Positions 23,936-36,519 of a stretch of 64,000 nt of DNA are shown in pieces. This DNA is from Parasponia andersonii (lineage: Eukaryota; Streptophyta; Magnoliopsida; Rosales; Cannabaceae). The notes under the pieces were generated by a model. That model searched no databases. It was not told where the DNA came from and was given only the letters and a program-made list of their open reading frames with translations. Position 1 is the first letter of the stretch; each line of letters starts with the position of its first letter. Made by a program: the position numbers and the translations under genes. The DNA is taken from assembly GCA_002914805.1 (NCBI GenBank), contig JXTB01000081.1, forward strand, positions 892,986-956,985. The letters run 5' to 3'.

Positions 23936-24034
23936 CTCTTTTACATAGCAATCCAATGGATAAATCCGTGTAGCAAACACCCTGACCTGTTTTGGATTTA
24001 AGCTATTTAACAATACAAGCATTTACATGTATCT

Positions 24035-25110
24035 CACATGTAGTATTTTTTCAAGTACTGGGCATTCCACGTGTTAGGTAGGCTCTTCCCGGTCTTGAGT
24101 TTTTTCAAGACGTGCGCAGCATTGTCAAGCGCCTTGACCACCTCGTAGGGCCCAACCCAATTAGAGTCTAGCTTCGAGGAGTTTCCTGTTCTAACCTTCA
24201 AGACCTAATCTCCGGTGTTAAACCGACGAGCGCTAACCTTCTTTGCGTAGTAAGACCTGGCCTACTTGTGGTACGAGGCCAGATAGACCAGAGCCATGTC
24301 CCTTGTTTCTTCTAGGAGGTCAGTGTTGCGGCTTAGCTGCTGCTCGTTCAGTAAGGCGTCTCTTATCACTTCGGAGCAGAAGGTCGGGAGCCCAATCTCG
24401 GTCGGGATCACAGCCTTCGACCCGTAGACCATGGAGAACGGTTTTCTCCCTGTTGACCTCCGCTCCGTGGTCCGATGGGCCCATACGACGGCCGGTAGCT
24501 CTTCAAACCACCTTCCTTTAGCCTCTTGCAAGTTCTTTTTTATATCGCTGAATATGGCCTTATTTGTAGCTTCTACTTGGCCGTTCCCTTGAGGGTAGTT
24601 TACGGACGAGAAACTGAGCTTTATATCATACAACTCACACGGCTCCTTAAGCTTGGTGTTCTGGAACTGCGTGCCATGATCAGCGTGTATCTCTTTCGAG
24701 ATTCCGTATTGACAGATTATGTTTTTCCAAATAAAGTTAATTGTGTCTGCTTTATTGACGGTCGCGTAGGCTTCAACTTTTACCTATTTGGTAAAATAAT
24801 CAGTGGCCAGCAAGACATACCTTCTTCCTTTTGGACTCCTGGGGAGCTCTCCGATGATGTCCAAACCCCACTTAGCGAAGGGCCAAGGAGTTATGTTTGA
24901 ATGGAGCTCTTCCGCGGGTTGGCGTTTCAAGGGGCGAACCTCTGGCACTTATCACATTTCTTGACAAACTGGGCCACCTCGGTCATCATGTAGGGCCATA
25001 AGTATCCAGCCGTTAAGGCCTTGTGGGCGAGGCTACGCCCGCTAGAGTGGTTGCCACACGCTCCCTCGTGGATTTCCTCCATCAGTTTCTGCGCCTCTAT
25101 GGGGCCTACG
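24035..25110 (-). pseudogene. Integrase of the Tat element
   Basis: All three integrase parts are visible on the minus strand. The HHCC zinc finger is at about 25100-24930 (H...CGNHSSGRSLAHK, then CDKCQ). The catalytic core at about 24900-24430 has Asp in WGLDIIG, Asp in DHGTQF and Glu in GQVEATNK. The C-terminal part runs to about 24040 and carries the WVGPYEVV motif. Interruptions include a frameshift near 24925, an in-frame TAG after TDYFTK, and stops near 24257 and 24205. The enzyme would insert the cDNA, but this copy is dead. Confidence 0.85.
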
Positions 25111-25379
25111 CATCTCAGCATTAGTCCCATTGTCGATCTTCTATACAGTTGGCCTCCCACCATCGAGTATCGGGCAGCCTTCAGCCTGATCGACCTTGCT
25201 TTTTGGGGGTCTGCGGGCAGGTTTCTTGACACAAGGTATTGGGTGATGGGTCTCATCCAGCCTTCATCTTCAGAGTCAGTCGTGAACACGTGGCATGCGG
25301 GGGTCTCCAAAGGGTCTCTCGTATTTTCGCCCTCTCGCAGAATCTCCGTGTGTTCAGTCGTCCCCCGAAATAACGTGCT

Positions 25380-25760
25380 TCTAGCCAGCTCGTCGACCTT
25401 TTGGTTCATTTCCCTGGGTATATGTTCGATATCGAAGCTGCTAAAGCGGGCTTTCGCCCCCATTACCCTGGAGAAGTACCTGTGTAATCTTGGCTCTTTT
25501 ACTTCGAAGTCTCCCCTGACCTGACCCACGATCAGCTGTGAGTCGGTCCTTACCACAATGTTCTCTACCCCGAAGTGCAGAGCCAGCTCAAGGCCTTGCA
25601 GCAGTGCCTAGTACTCCGCCTCATTGTTCGTTGCCTGGAAACCAAACCTCAAAGCTTTATCTACCTTGAGTCCTGATGGGGTCTACAGGACTATCCCGAT
25701 ACCCGACCTCGAGGCGTTCGTGGATCCGTCAATTTCAACTTGCCGGCTTAGATAGCCATC
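25380..25760 (-). pseudogene. RNase H (archaeal-type, Tat lineage)
   Basis: Minus strand, with the order DGSTNASRSGIGIVL, then ATNNEAEY, LQGLELAL and RTDSQLIVGQV. This is the pattern of the extra 'archaeal-like' RNase H found in Tat elements, with catalytic D, E and D in place. Two in-frame stops interrupt it, one after GIGIVL and one after NEAEY. Directly upstream one expects reverse transcriptase and a first RNase H. Instead the sequence joins the end of gag. Confidence 0.8.
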
Positions 25761-27151
25761 ATAACCTACGCGTAAAGGCTATGGCAGTTGATGGTATCAT
25801 GCCCGTGATCTTTGAGAAATTGGCAGTACTTGCTCCTGTTCTTCATGTGCTCAGGAACACCGGACCTGGGCAGATCTTTGAAAATGCCCGTCTCTGTTCT
25901 GAAGGTAGATTACATCGATCGGCATGTTGAGCTCGTACTTCGGCAGAGGTTCCTTAAACGTCTTCCTCCTCTTGTCGCTCTCTTGACCGCCTTGGGCTAG
26001 GGCTCCCTGCTTCAGAGTTTCCCCCTGGGCCGGCGCAGGCCTCTTTATTCCTTGTGCGGCTGGCGTTTACAACGACGCTGTTGTTATCGCGGCAGAGGCC
26101 TTGGGCGCTTTCTGGTGGCTTTCAAGCACCCTAAAGAATCCTTCCGATTTTGCCTGGATGTCTGTCATGTCGTATGGCAAATTCAAGAGCAGATGGTCCG
26201 ACAGCATCAATCCCAGCTGCAGGCCCCTGACGAACGAGCTTGTGGCTTGGGCCGAATCGGCATTATGCACTAAGGACATTACCTCCAGGAAACGCGACAA
26301 GTATTCCCTTGGAGATTCGTTCGCGGATTGCTCCAACCGGTCGAGGTCTCGCATGATTTTCTGCTGCTTCCGGACGCCTGCGTATTGTTTTAAGAAAAGT
26401 TTGCAAAAAGCTCCAAACCCGTTTATGGACTTATCTGGGAGTTGTCGGAACCACAACAGGGTTGGCCCCGCCAGGGTAGTGGAGAAGACTTTACAGGTCA
26501 CAGCCTCGTCCCTGGTCTCCAAGGCCATCTTTTGCTGAACATGGTATATGTGGTCAAGGGGGTCAGTCTTTCCCTCGAATGGTCTGAAAGTCGGGGTTGT
26601 GAAGTCCTTTGGCTTGAGCTCCAGCTGGATCCAATCAGTGAAGGCCGTCCGGTTGATCCCTCGCACGGTCTGTTCTGCCAGATCATCGGGGGTCTGGCTG
26701 TGATGGGTCTCAAGCCTCTTACTCAGCTCCGCCATCATCTCCTGTTTCCAGTTGGGAAACGCACCTTCGGGGCTCTCCTGGTGCCATCCATCCACCGCCG
26801 CTCCTACCTGGAAAGGCCTCATCTGACTTTGTCATTCCCCCTGCACCCACGATCTGGAGAGGCTGGGACTTCCCTTGGCAGTTGACCCCTATACTCTTGC
26901 TGGACTTCCTCGTTGAAGTCCTCCCTTCGCCCGCTCCTGGCTTCGCTTGCCAACAGCCCTTTGAGGCGAGCGTTATCTCTATGAACTTCTGCGACTTCAT
27001 TTTTTAAGCCTAGGACGGCCTCGTGAGCCATCTCCACCTTCCTATTTGCTTCTGCTAAGGCGGCAAGCATTTGGTCCAACTTTTGCTCCAAATTGGGTTG
27101 CGCTTCCCGGGAGCTTCCTTCGGCGTCGGGACGTGCGCTTCTTGTTGTCAT
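25761..27151 (-). pseudogene. Gag of the Tat element
   Basis: The likely start is the ATG at 27151 (MTTRSARPDAEG), about 105 nt after the LTR. A coiled-coil segment follows (QKLDQMLAALAEANRKVEMA), then a frame change near 26820. Next comes the retrotransposon gag domain: FRPFEGKTDPLDHI, ETRDEAVTCKVFSTTLAGPT and the W-F-R-Q-L-P core at about 26450-26600. Near 25775-25835 is a CQFLKDHGHDTINC zinc-knuckle-like end, reached through another frameshift. Gag packages the element RNA. Confidence 0.8.
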
Positions 27152-27239
27152 TCTGAGGGTGTCATCCGATGTCGTATGGCTTTTTTGTTCAGGGAGAGCG
27201 CGGTCGTGAAACTCTTGCTCTTTCTCTCGCACTCAGACT

Positions 27240-27257
27240 TTCCCACAGACAGTGCCA
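27240..27257 (-). other. Primer-binding site of the Tat element
   Basis: On the minus strand TGGCACTGTCTGTGGGAA starts 3 nt after the 5' LTR end. It looks like a mutated form of the TGGCGCC-type primer site common in plant gypsy elements. I do not assign the tRNA with certainty. Confidence 0.6.
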
Positions 27258-27260
27258 AAC

Positions 27261-28073
27261 TATTGCGGCGATTCTCACCAGTTGTCCACGTATCTCTGAA
27301 CTGCTGATGCTGTATCTACCAACTGTCTACATATCCTCGCTATCCCAGAATGCTTTTGACTTCAAGTCGGGTCGGAGAGGCAGACGTGGCCACCTGCAAA
27401 GACTCTCTGATGCTTAAGTCAGATGTTTATCCCTGCATTTGAGCAGTAAAGATCAAGTTTTTCTCTTGCTTATAAATTTTTATATATTTTTCTTTGTATG
27501 TGTATATATGCCTCATGTCCTTAGGGGGACGAATGGCTCATATATATAGTCCTAGAACTGAGAACCTCATAGCTCTCAATCTCAGGACCAAGTACCTTTT
27601 TTTATCATGACTTACTCTAGAAATCATGGGCTATAGTTACCGTAATTTCCCTTGCATCGTCGTGACCTGCTTTCCGCCGTCCCCTATGACTCGAGCCTGG
27701 CGGGGGTGACATTTTGACAAGCTGTCGTTCTGTCAGGACGGTTTGTCCAATGCGCACACCTACCCAGAATTGCATTAAATGCCCTGTCTGGCTCTGGAGC
27801 AGTGCGCTGCCTCTAGTAATCTTTTTGGCGGAAGACCCTTGAAGCTCCAGACCCCCAACTGTCAAGATAAGAATCAGATTAGGCCGAACCCGTCCAGGAT
27901 TTAGGATGGATTCGGCCCTGGCCTCCGACAGCCCACGGGCCCATATGGTATCACATGCGACTCGTGTGGCTTTTAAGTGGTCCTTATGGACACGTTTCAA
28001 CCAGTGTGCCCCTTGTGACTTGTTCCGCTACTTAATCGTCCACGTGATACATGATCTAAGAGCGAGTCCCACA
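27261..28073 (-). repeat. 5' LTR of the Tat element
   Basis: 813 bp and gap-free against 17767-18579. It ends CCCACA at 28073, followed by the ATAGG duplication. The inner border reads TA instead of TG at 27261, a point change. Confidence 0.92.
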
Positions 28074-28078
28074 ATAGG
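28074..28078. other. Target-site duplication, right (ATAGG)
   Basis: Identical to 17762-17766. Confidence 0.85.
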
Positions 28079-28284
28079 TGTACCAAAATTTATATCAAAT
28101 GTTTAAAACCGACACATGTAGCATTTAAATTGACACAATTTAATTAATACATTAAAACTTACCACAAATAAATTAATCATATTCACCAATTGAATATTAC
28201 CAACTCACATGCCACATGCGTTGGTGTTAAAAATTTGGTAAAAATTTTGGTACGCTTTATCATTATCTAACATATATATATATA

Positions 28285-28478
28285 GGCGCCAATCCAATAG
28301 GTATTTTTTTTTTTTTACTTATGCATAGATATCAATTTAGCCAATGAAAATTTAGCATGCATATTTTTTTATTGTAAAAAGTAAGAGAGAGAGAGTATTA
28401 ATGATGCACGTCTTTTCATAGATTAAAAAAAAATACCTGCTCATAGATTAAAAAAAAATACTTATTGGATTGACAACC
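28285..28478. mobile_element. MITE with about 27-bp terminal inverted repeats
   Basis: The left end GGCGCCAATCCAATAGGTAT plus a T-run mirrors the right end, whose reverse complement is GGTTGTCAATCCAATAAGTA plus a T-run. Length is 194 bp, with no coding capacity. It sits between two TA microsatellites. A 24-bp internal duplication (CATAGATTAAAAAAAAATAC) lies near its right end. The superfamily is uncertain, because the TA flanks hide any target duplication. Confidence 0.7.
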
Positions 28479-28479
28479 T

Positions 28480-28511
<32 letters not shown>

Positions 28512-28513
<2 letters not shown>

Positions 28514-28610
28514 GCACCAATCCAGTAGGTATTTTTTTTTTTTACTTATACATAAGTATCAATTTGGCCAATGAAAATTTAGCATGTATATCAATAGATT
28601 ATACTATATC
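28512..28610. mobile_element. Second, partial copy of the same MITE
   Basis: GGGCACCAATCCAGTAGGTAT, then a T-run, the GCCAATGAAAATTTAGCATG block and more, matching the left 80-90 bp of the neighbouring copy. The right part is missing. Confidence 0.65.
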
Positions 28611-31263
28611 AATTCATGGACTCTTTTTCAACATTCATTCCCAAAATTTTAAAAACTACTGCTGTCAAAAACTAATTTAGGGAGCCCAAAGTACAAAAAA
28701 TAGTTCCTAACCACTACATCAGAATCAAATAACTGCATCATCTAATCAACGCATATATACGATTCAGAACATTGCAATTTTGTTTTATTCATTGTTTCCC
28801 TCCAAAAAGTCTCGAATAATCGCTCTTGTGAAGCACACAAAACTAATCAAATATTTAGTACCTACGTTCGACAAATCAGTACGAGCTTTTTACTCGCGCT
28901 GCATGATGAATGTTGTCAAAAAATAAAAAGAAGAAGACGATAATATAACTTCTTGCAATTTGGGTTAGTGAGCACAACACGAGCAAATACAAGGTAGAGA
29001 ATATCAAATAAGGAAAATTGAATTTCCAATTGGGCCTTATAAAAATATGACCATAATAATATGACCAAATTATGGGCCAATTCAAATATATATCTTTGTC
29101 AAATATCATTGCAAAATGTCAATGTATATGTTTATATAACTAAGTGTTATACTAAATATAAAATATTATATACCTAATCCATTTTAGTACAATAACTAAA
29201 ATTAGTAGATAAATATATTTATCAAGTGTAAAAATATATATACCCGAATATTTAGTTATAAAATTTAAAAAATAGACTACTACTTAATCAAATTTAAAAT
29301 ATTAGTCGTCCACTTAAATTTCTCTTTCCAATTAGTCTCCACCCTTTTTGCTTTTTACCTTTCATAGTGCCATTGACCCAAAATAGTCTTTTTATTGTTC
29401 TTTCTGTCTATTTTGGCCTGAGACAACAGCATCCATTCACCCACATAACTCGCAGGCTTTTATTTGATAAATTAGATTAAATGACACAAAATCACCCTTT
29501 ATATTTCTTTATAATTGTGGATAATTATACATGATTTAATTTAAAAAGATGGCCCTGTCCATCCTAGTACTAACACAAATATTTCTAGACACGGTAAGAA
29601 TAATCCGACTTTCAGAGTCGTAAGAGAACGCTATGGAAAAGTAGTGTTCCATTATGTAACATATGGTACAAAATTAACACAGTAGGTCTTTTCAACTCAA
29701 CTGGTCTTCAGCGCCATCCAGCCATCATCACCTAATCACTCACTAGATCATTTCAATGTAAGATCAATAGCAGTAGTGTCTTGTTGTCCATCTGGCTAGT
29801 GCTTACTACTAGCCAGTTCAAAATATTTCTTTGAAACTTAGTGTCAACGCCTACCTAGAAATTTTCTGAATATTTATGTTGGCAAAGAAATTATAAAAAT
29901 AACTGGGAGATCGATCTTAAATACCAATGATGTGCACATCCCAACTTGCAGAGCTCATCACGACCACGTGTGATGGGTTCCATGCCGCGTTCACGTAGGA
30001 AACTGTTGACCAGAACACGTGAGAATAGACTTGTTTGTTGAAAAAGAAGCATAGACTGCTATGATCTTTTTCCTTTATCCTGATCTGGACAAACAACAAA
30101 CCATGTATTTGTTAGTACTATTTGTCCACCAAATCTCGTATCACAAAGAGAACTTAGATGCACAGATAAAAAGTACTACACCACTTCAATAAATAAAATC
30201 AGTTAACCAGTGAAGTGATCCCCACGTAGTGGGTGCAGTAAACTCAAAAACAGAGAAAACACACTACTAATTAAAATCATTTACGTCAAAATAAAATTAA
30301 TTATTAATGCAACAATCAGCTACAGCAACTGTTACATTTCAAAACACGTGTTCGAGAAGAGGCAAAAGAGAGAAAATCAGCCTCATGCCAGAAGATTAAT
30401 GGAACAATAACAACCAATAACAATCAATTGTGGTAAAATTATTAGGAAAAATTTATTATGAAATAGTAACATATTATACTAAGGCATCAGAACTGTTAAA
30501 AGGCAATCAAGATACCATAGATCAGGCAAGAATGTAGCCAGCAGGACATCATCCACATTAACAAGTGTGAAGGATAAGTTAAATGCAAGTTTAAAAGGCA
30601 TCATCCTTCTTTCGTTTACCTTCAACTCCAATTCCTGTAGAGAAAGTAATCCCTTTTTTTTTTCTTTTTTTTCTTTTTTTGCCTTTTCTCTTTGCCACCA
30701 CTAAAATTAGATAAGAACTCCTAATATGAAACCCAGACCTTAAATTAGTAAGCAAGTGCATTTTGATTCTTAAGTCAAGTCACAAGAAGGCGATGAAATA
30801 CGAAGGCAAAAGTTAATATAATCTAAGAGGATTTCTAGCACCAAAAATAACCAATTCGGCTTAAAAATTTTAAAAATTGGAAAAAATGCACGTTGCAAAG
30901 ACATCTGACACCTTAAAATTATATCCACGTTAGCCACCCAACAAGTGACATAATTCTCAGAAAAGTACCGTGGACATGCCCCAAGTTTTGCCCATATAAA
31001 TTAGTATCACCTAGGTTCTTGGTAAAGCCATGAGTTTTACAATTTGCCAAAGGCCTCCTTTGACTTCTATTCATAGAGTCAAATAAGAAATCTGTCCGGG
31101 CATTTTTGTTATTTTAAAAAGAAATTGCGTTAGACCGAATATTTTTTGTATGATTTGCAAAACTCAAGGATAAGTATGGTCTTTCGAATAAATTAGGGGA
31201 TAGGCGTCGTATTTCAACAAAACCTATAGTATGTCTATGGTAATTTCCACGTTATAAATTCAG
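28611..31263. other. Intergenic, no gene supported
   Basis: AT-rich DNA. At about 29920-30000 the minus strand encodes VNAAWNPSHVVVMSSASWD, which loosely resembles a WD40 blade. It is isolated, lacks further blades and stops nearby, so I do not call a gene. Poly-T/poly-C tracts lie at 30650-30690. Confidence 0.45.
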
Positions 31264-31349
31264 GCATAGATATGAAGAATAATAACAATTCTGTTAAATA
31301 AAAACAGCATAGATATGAAGAATAATAACAATTCTGTTAAATAAAAACA
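31264..31349. repeat. 43-bp tandem duplication
   Basis: Two identical units starting GCATAGATATGAAGAATAAT at 31264 and 31307. They lie just outside the 3' end of LINE-A. Confidence 0.92.
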
Positions 31350-31599
31350 GCATACGCACTTCCACCACTTCCACCGTAGCTGCCGAGCAGGCATATAAAT
31401 CTGGTGGCAACCAGAAAATATTTTGAAATTATTCCATATGGCAGTTTCAACTCCACAACGAAACTGAAAAATTATCTTCATTTAAACTTATCAAAACGCT
31501 ATGTTTTTTTTTAATAAGAAACAAGCTTTGTATTATTAAGAAAGAAAAATACAAAAAAAGTGGATAAGAAATCCACAGCAAGAAATAGAATAAAACAAT

Positions 31600-34500
31600 T
31601 TACAACAAAGAACTCCAATCTCTAACCAAGACAGAAAAGACCAAGCCTTCGAAGTTTTTTTCATCATACAAACAAGTAGCAACCCAGGATCTAACCCTAT
31701 CCCACACTAGATCCAAACAATCTTCCTTTCCTTCGAAGATTCTTTGGTTTCTTTCTAACCAAAGCGCCCAAAATCCAGCTAACACAACTACTTTCCAAAG
31801 GCTTCTTCCTCTCCGATTAATGTGAAGACCTTGCCCAAGTCCTACCAAATCCTGAAACGCCTAGGGACCATCCAACTCCTGCCAAACTCATGCAACATAT
31901 CGTACCAAAGCTTAATGGAGAACATACAATGCAGAAATAGATGATCTAAAGACATGGAGTCGTCCTTACATAAAACACACCATCCTGGGATAATGCTTGG
32001 TACAATCACCTTGTCTGCAGCATATTATGAGTGTTTAGCCTATACAATGCTAAAAGCCATCCAAACACCTTAACTTTAGAAGGAACTTGGGCTTTCCATA
32101 AGGACTTAGCCAGGGGAAAGATAGCCACATTATCCTCAAAGGTTGGCCACACAAACGTTGATTTACAAGAGAAACATCTTGAAGAGTTTCCTACCCAAAT
32201 TCTCCTATCCTCGACCAGAGAGCATAATCTGACTAAGTTCAACAGGGTAAGAAGGTTCAATAGTTGAGTGACTTCTCTATCATTTAAGTTTCTCAAAAAG
32301 TAAAAATTCCAACTAATAGTCACCTGAATTTGTATATGATTGTTCAACAAAATCCAAAATGACTCTGTTATTGAAGGAGGAAAGTCTATACAGAGAAGGA
32401 AAGGCTAATGCCAAGGCGTCTCCCCCCACCCAAATATCTTCCCAAAATCTAATTCTAGAGCCACTTCCCACTCTAAATCTTACACGTTTGAGGAATTCAC
32501 TATAAAAAGAGGATACGGCTTTCCAAGAGCTTCTTAAGGTCGTCCTTTCTGCCAGTACCATATCCCATTGGTTGAAGGAAAGTCCACATTTGCTCTTAAT
32601 GACTTTATGCCACAAGGAATTCGTTTCAATAGGGAACCTCCACAACCACTTCACTAAAAGAGCTCTATTTCTAGCTGATACTTCACCAATTTCAAGCCCG
32701 CCTTGCATTTTTGAACAATAAAGCACATCCCAAGCCACCAAATGGTCTGCACCCATTTGATCACCGCCCTCCCAAAAAAAGTCTCGCATCAACTTCTCTA
32801 GCATCTATGTTACGCTACAGGGAGCTTTAATGATTGACAAGTAATAAATTGGAATAAAAGACAACACTGATTGGATAAGTGTTAGTCGACCACCTCTTGA
32901 AACGAAGACTCTCTTCCACTCATCTAATCTTTTTGATACTTTAGCGACAACTGGTTCACAAAATTCAAATTTTCGAGGGTGACCTCCCAGAGGCATGCCC
33001 AAGTACTTAATTGGCCAGCTACCCATTTCACGTCCCGAGCTTTCGGCCAAGGAGTGTACTAGCTATTCGTTCACATTAATCCCTAGCAAAGTACTTTTGG
33101 CCATGTTAATGCTCAAACCAGAGATTGCGCCAAAAATTTCCAACACCTGTAGAACATTCTTGAAATTTTCTTGATCTGCATCCACGAACAAAAGAGTGTC
33201 GTCTGCAAATTGCAGATGTGACACCTCCACTCTATCCCTTCCCACCACAAATCCTTTGACTATGTTAGCTTTATCAATTAACCTCCCCAGCACATCCACT
33301 ACCAAAGTAAAAGAAAATGGGGATACGTGATCTCCTTGCCTTAGCCCTCTAGATCCTTTAAACTTTCCTCTAGGTCTTTCATTGATTAATACGGAAAAAG
33401 ACACCGATGATAAGCACCCAAGAATCCACTTTCTCCAAATAAATCTGAATCCTTTCTTCTCTAGGACGAAATACAAAGACTTCCATTCCACAAAATCATA
33501 TGTTTTCTCCACATTAATCTTAAGTACAATTCCTGATTTCCCGGACTTCCTGTAATCCTCCATAATCTCAGTTGCTATCAAAATAGTATCAAGGATCTAT
33601 CTTCCTTCCCCAAAAGCTCCTTGAGTATCGACTATAGTCTCTTGAAGGACTTGTTTTAATCTAAGTGAGAGATCCTTGGAAATAATGTTGTACAAGCTTG
33701 TCACCAAACTAATCGGCCTGAAATTCTTAACTTTACAAGAGTTCACCTTTTTTGGAATAAGACATATTTGTCTCGTTGGTTATACCGTTAATGATGTCAT
33801 CCTTCTCAAACTCTTGGAACACTTTTATCAAATCTTGCTTAACCACCTCCCATTGAGACTGAAAGACTGCCAATGTAAACCCATCTAAGCCTGGAAATTT
33901 GTTACCGTCACACTCAAAGACTGCTCTTCTTATTTCCTCTTCTTCAAATGGTCCTTCTGGCCAATCCCGTAAATGTAATTGAATTAGTTGCTAATCCACG
34001 CCATCAATACCCCTATACTCCAGTTCTGTTGACTTATATATAGATTGGTAAAACTCTGTCACCACTTTCACTATCTCCTCTCTTTCAACATAACCATCAT
34101 CCTCCAATTCAATCCTGAAAATAGGATTCTTGGAATTTCTTGCATTCATCAATCTATGAAATAATTTTGTATTTGCATCACCTTCCTTGGCCCACGAGGA
34201 TTTAGATTTTATACGCATTGTTCTTTCCTCCCCAAGGATAATCTCTTGTAATTCGCATTTCGCAGCAAATCTTTCTTGTTGTAACTGATTGTTCCATCTT
34301 CCAGAGACCTCTAGATCATCTACCTCCCTAACTCATCTACAAAGTGATTCCTTAATCATCCTCATATCCCCAAATACCTCAACATTCCAACTTTTTAGCT
34401 TCTCTCTAATAATCTTTAGCTTATTTAGAAATTTATAGCCTTCCCAACCAGAGTTGTTGATCCCATTCCACCAACATTCAAAATCTTTATTGAACAACTT

Positions 34501-35243
34501 ATGTTCAAGCCACATGTTCTCAAAGGGGAGGGTCCCCAACGAGTTAGGGTGAAGTCCGACAATACAGGACTGTGATCAAATACCACTCTAACCTCCATCT
34601 CGTATCTGATAATTGGAAAGAGAGGTTCCCACTCCACGGAAAAAAGAAACCTGTCGAATTTGCAGTAGGTAGGTTGATTTTTAAAATTAGACCAAATAAA
34701 TTGGCCATTGCATAAGGCAGGATCTCTTAAATTCAGCTCCCTAATTAGCTCATCAAAACTCTTCATGCTTCTTGTGTGACTCACACTATTGAACTTCTCA
34801 TGCACCCTACGAACGATGTTAAAGTCTTCTCCTAAACACCATTTTTCGCCGCACAAACTCCATAGCCCGGCCAGTTCGTCCCAAAACCTAGCTCTAGAGC
34901 TATAATTGCTAGGGCCATAAACCCCAGTGAACCACCAATTACTCCTGCCTTCCAACTCCACCAAAATAGAAGTAGAGAATTCACCTAACATCGTGTTACT
35001 AACTTTCGCCTTCCGGACATCCCAAATTATTAAAATCCCACTAGCCCTACCTATCGAAGGCAAGAACAACCATTCTTTAAACCGCGAACACCATATACTC
35101 CCCACAAACCTCCTATTGATATCGTCCCTTTTAGTCTCTTGTAGCACTACAATATCAGGATTAACTTTGCATATTACCTCCTTAATGGCTCTCCTCTTCG
35201 ATGCAGAGCCACTCCCTTTGATATTCCAAGAGAGAATCTTCAT
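31600..35243 (-). pseudogene. LINE-A ORF2 (endonuclease-reverse transcriptase)
   Basis: The start is MKILSWNIKGSG at 35243. The AP-like endonuclease has QETK, GVYGPS, DFN and FDHSPV motifs (35243-34560). A frameshift at about 34530 (CCTCCCCTTT) moves the frame before ENMWLEHKLF. Reverse transcriptase (about 33900-32900) shows LRQGDHVSPF and the catalytic LQFADDTLLF, still intact. The zf-RVT-like region at about 32350-32000 holds AKSLWKAQVPSKVKVFGWLL. The C-terminal end, WALWLERNQRIFEGK, reaches 31600. Several stops break it into at least six pieces. Confidence 0.85.
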
Positions 35244-35900
35244 GGGTTACTCTTTTTTCCCCTCCTGGACACGCTCCTACCGTAATTGATATTGAACCAT
35301 AGATTGTGTAATTCCATGATTTTCCCTTTTTTCCTAGCTGTGTTCTAGCTCTCTGTCTTATCTTCCACTAAGACTAGTTTTAAGCCTCGTACCCTCCACC
35401 AACGCACAAACATCCTTCCAAAGCATGAAAGATCCCCCTACACTCAGTGCATGTCCCTCTTCCTTAGCTACCTCGATCATCAAAAGAGGTTCAACTACAC
35501 TGATTGGGGAGACAACGTTCGTTAGGAATGAAATTGCCGTATCCATCTAACTAGTTGTTTCTGCCAAGACTGCTTAATTACGTTCAAACCACCACTTGTG
35601 TCGCCAAACAAGGAGACAAGTCCTCCCAAACTATCTTCTGACCCTGAGCTCCTGTCCATTTCTGGTTAAGAATTGGAGCTATCGGACAGAGATTCTGGTC
35701 TTAAGACCATTTGGCCATTAGTGTCTAAGTCAGCTTGAATCACTTCCAAAAGCTACTCTGTCATATAACTCATCTCATGATCGTTTCTTTCTACGAGCTA
35801 AGTCCTCCTTGTTCGAGTTCTTGAATAAACTTTCAGGTAGGAGGGAGAGGGATATTGGTCTAATCGATCTACCTCAACTTCGTTCTTATTCAGAACACCC

Positions 35901-36058
35901 TTTTCTCGGCCTCTTGGAGCTTTCCTTTCTGACATAAAGTTCCTCCAACTCTGAATACGTCCCTTAACAAAAGCCTCCCTTTTATCGGCCTCTTGGAGCT
36001 TTCCTTTCTGACATAAAGTTCCTCCAACTCTAAATACATCCCTTAACAAAAGCCTCTT
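35901..36058. repeat. 79-bp tandem duplication in LINE-A ORF1
   Basis: Units beginning TTTTCTCGGCCTCTTGGAGC (35901) and TTTTATCGGCCTCTTGGAGC (35980), nearly identical to the end. Confidence 0.9.
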
Positions 36059-36519
36059 TTTGTTTGGGCTCTAAACGTTTCAAGTATTTCCCTGTTGCCA
36101 CCCATTTAAAATGGACCCTAATTGGTTCAAATTGGGCCCTAATAAACCTTTTCTCATCTCCACCTACTTGCTCCCAACGTGATGGGCCAATGTTGTCATT
36201 CTGGGCATTATTTGTAATCGAAGTTGCTAAGTGCGTTGGGGCCCAATTTCCAATATATCCCTGAATTTGAGTCCCCCAACTGAAACAAAATAGAAAATCT
36301 ATTGTCATCTCTCATCGCATGCGTAGGGGTGAAATATGGGCAAGTCGACTTTTCTGGAATAATAGGTATCATCATCTCCTCCAAGGCTCATGAATAATTA
36401 AATCCCTGGTTTGTACGCTTGTTTTGTCCTTGCACGTCATTTTCTCTCCTATGTGTGCCTCGTGCCCGACAAGAGCAATTAAGAAATTCTTTCTGCCCAT
36501 CCTCTTCAATAGCTCTACA

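Larger units (their letters stand above)
17767..28073 (-). mobile_element. Tat-lineage Ty3/gypsy retrotransposon (Retand/Grande-like), defective, with antisense gene
   Basis: A complete insertion of 10,307 bp with LTRs at both ends and a 5-bp ATAGG target duplication (17762-17766 and 28074-28078). In its own 5'-3' order (minus strand) it has: LTR, primer site, gag, RNase H, integrase, a 112-bp array, a 74-bp array, a plus-strand spliced gene, polypurine tract, LTR. Protease and reverse transcriptase are absent. Gag and integrase carry stops and frameshifts, so it cannot move by itself. An antisense gene and an amplified tandem repeat between integrase and the 3' LTR are known from Retand and related Tat elements. 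The interior is markedly GC-richer than the flanks. LTR divergence (about 71 of 813 positions by hand) implies an insertion millions of years old. Confidence 0.9.

Noticed and set aside
29917-30099. WD40-like fragment (VNAAWNPSHVVVMSSASWD)
   Set aside because: Only one blade-like stretch, no neighbouring exons or splice sites that extend it; too short to call a pseudogene.
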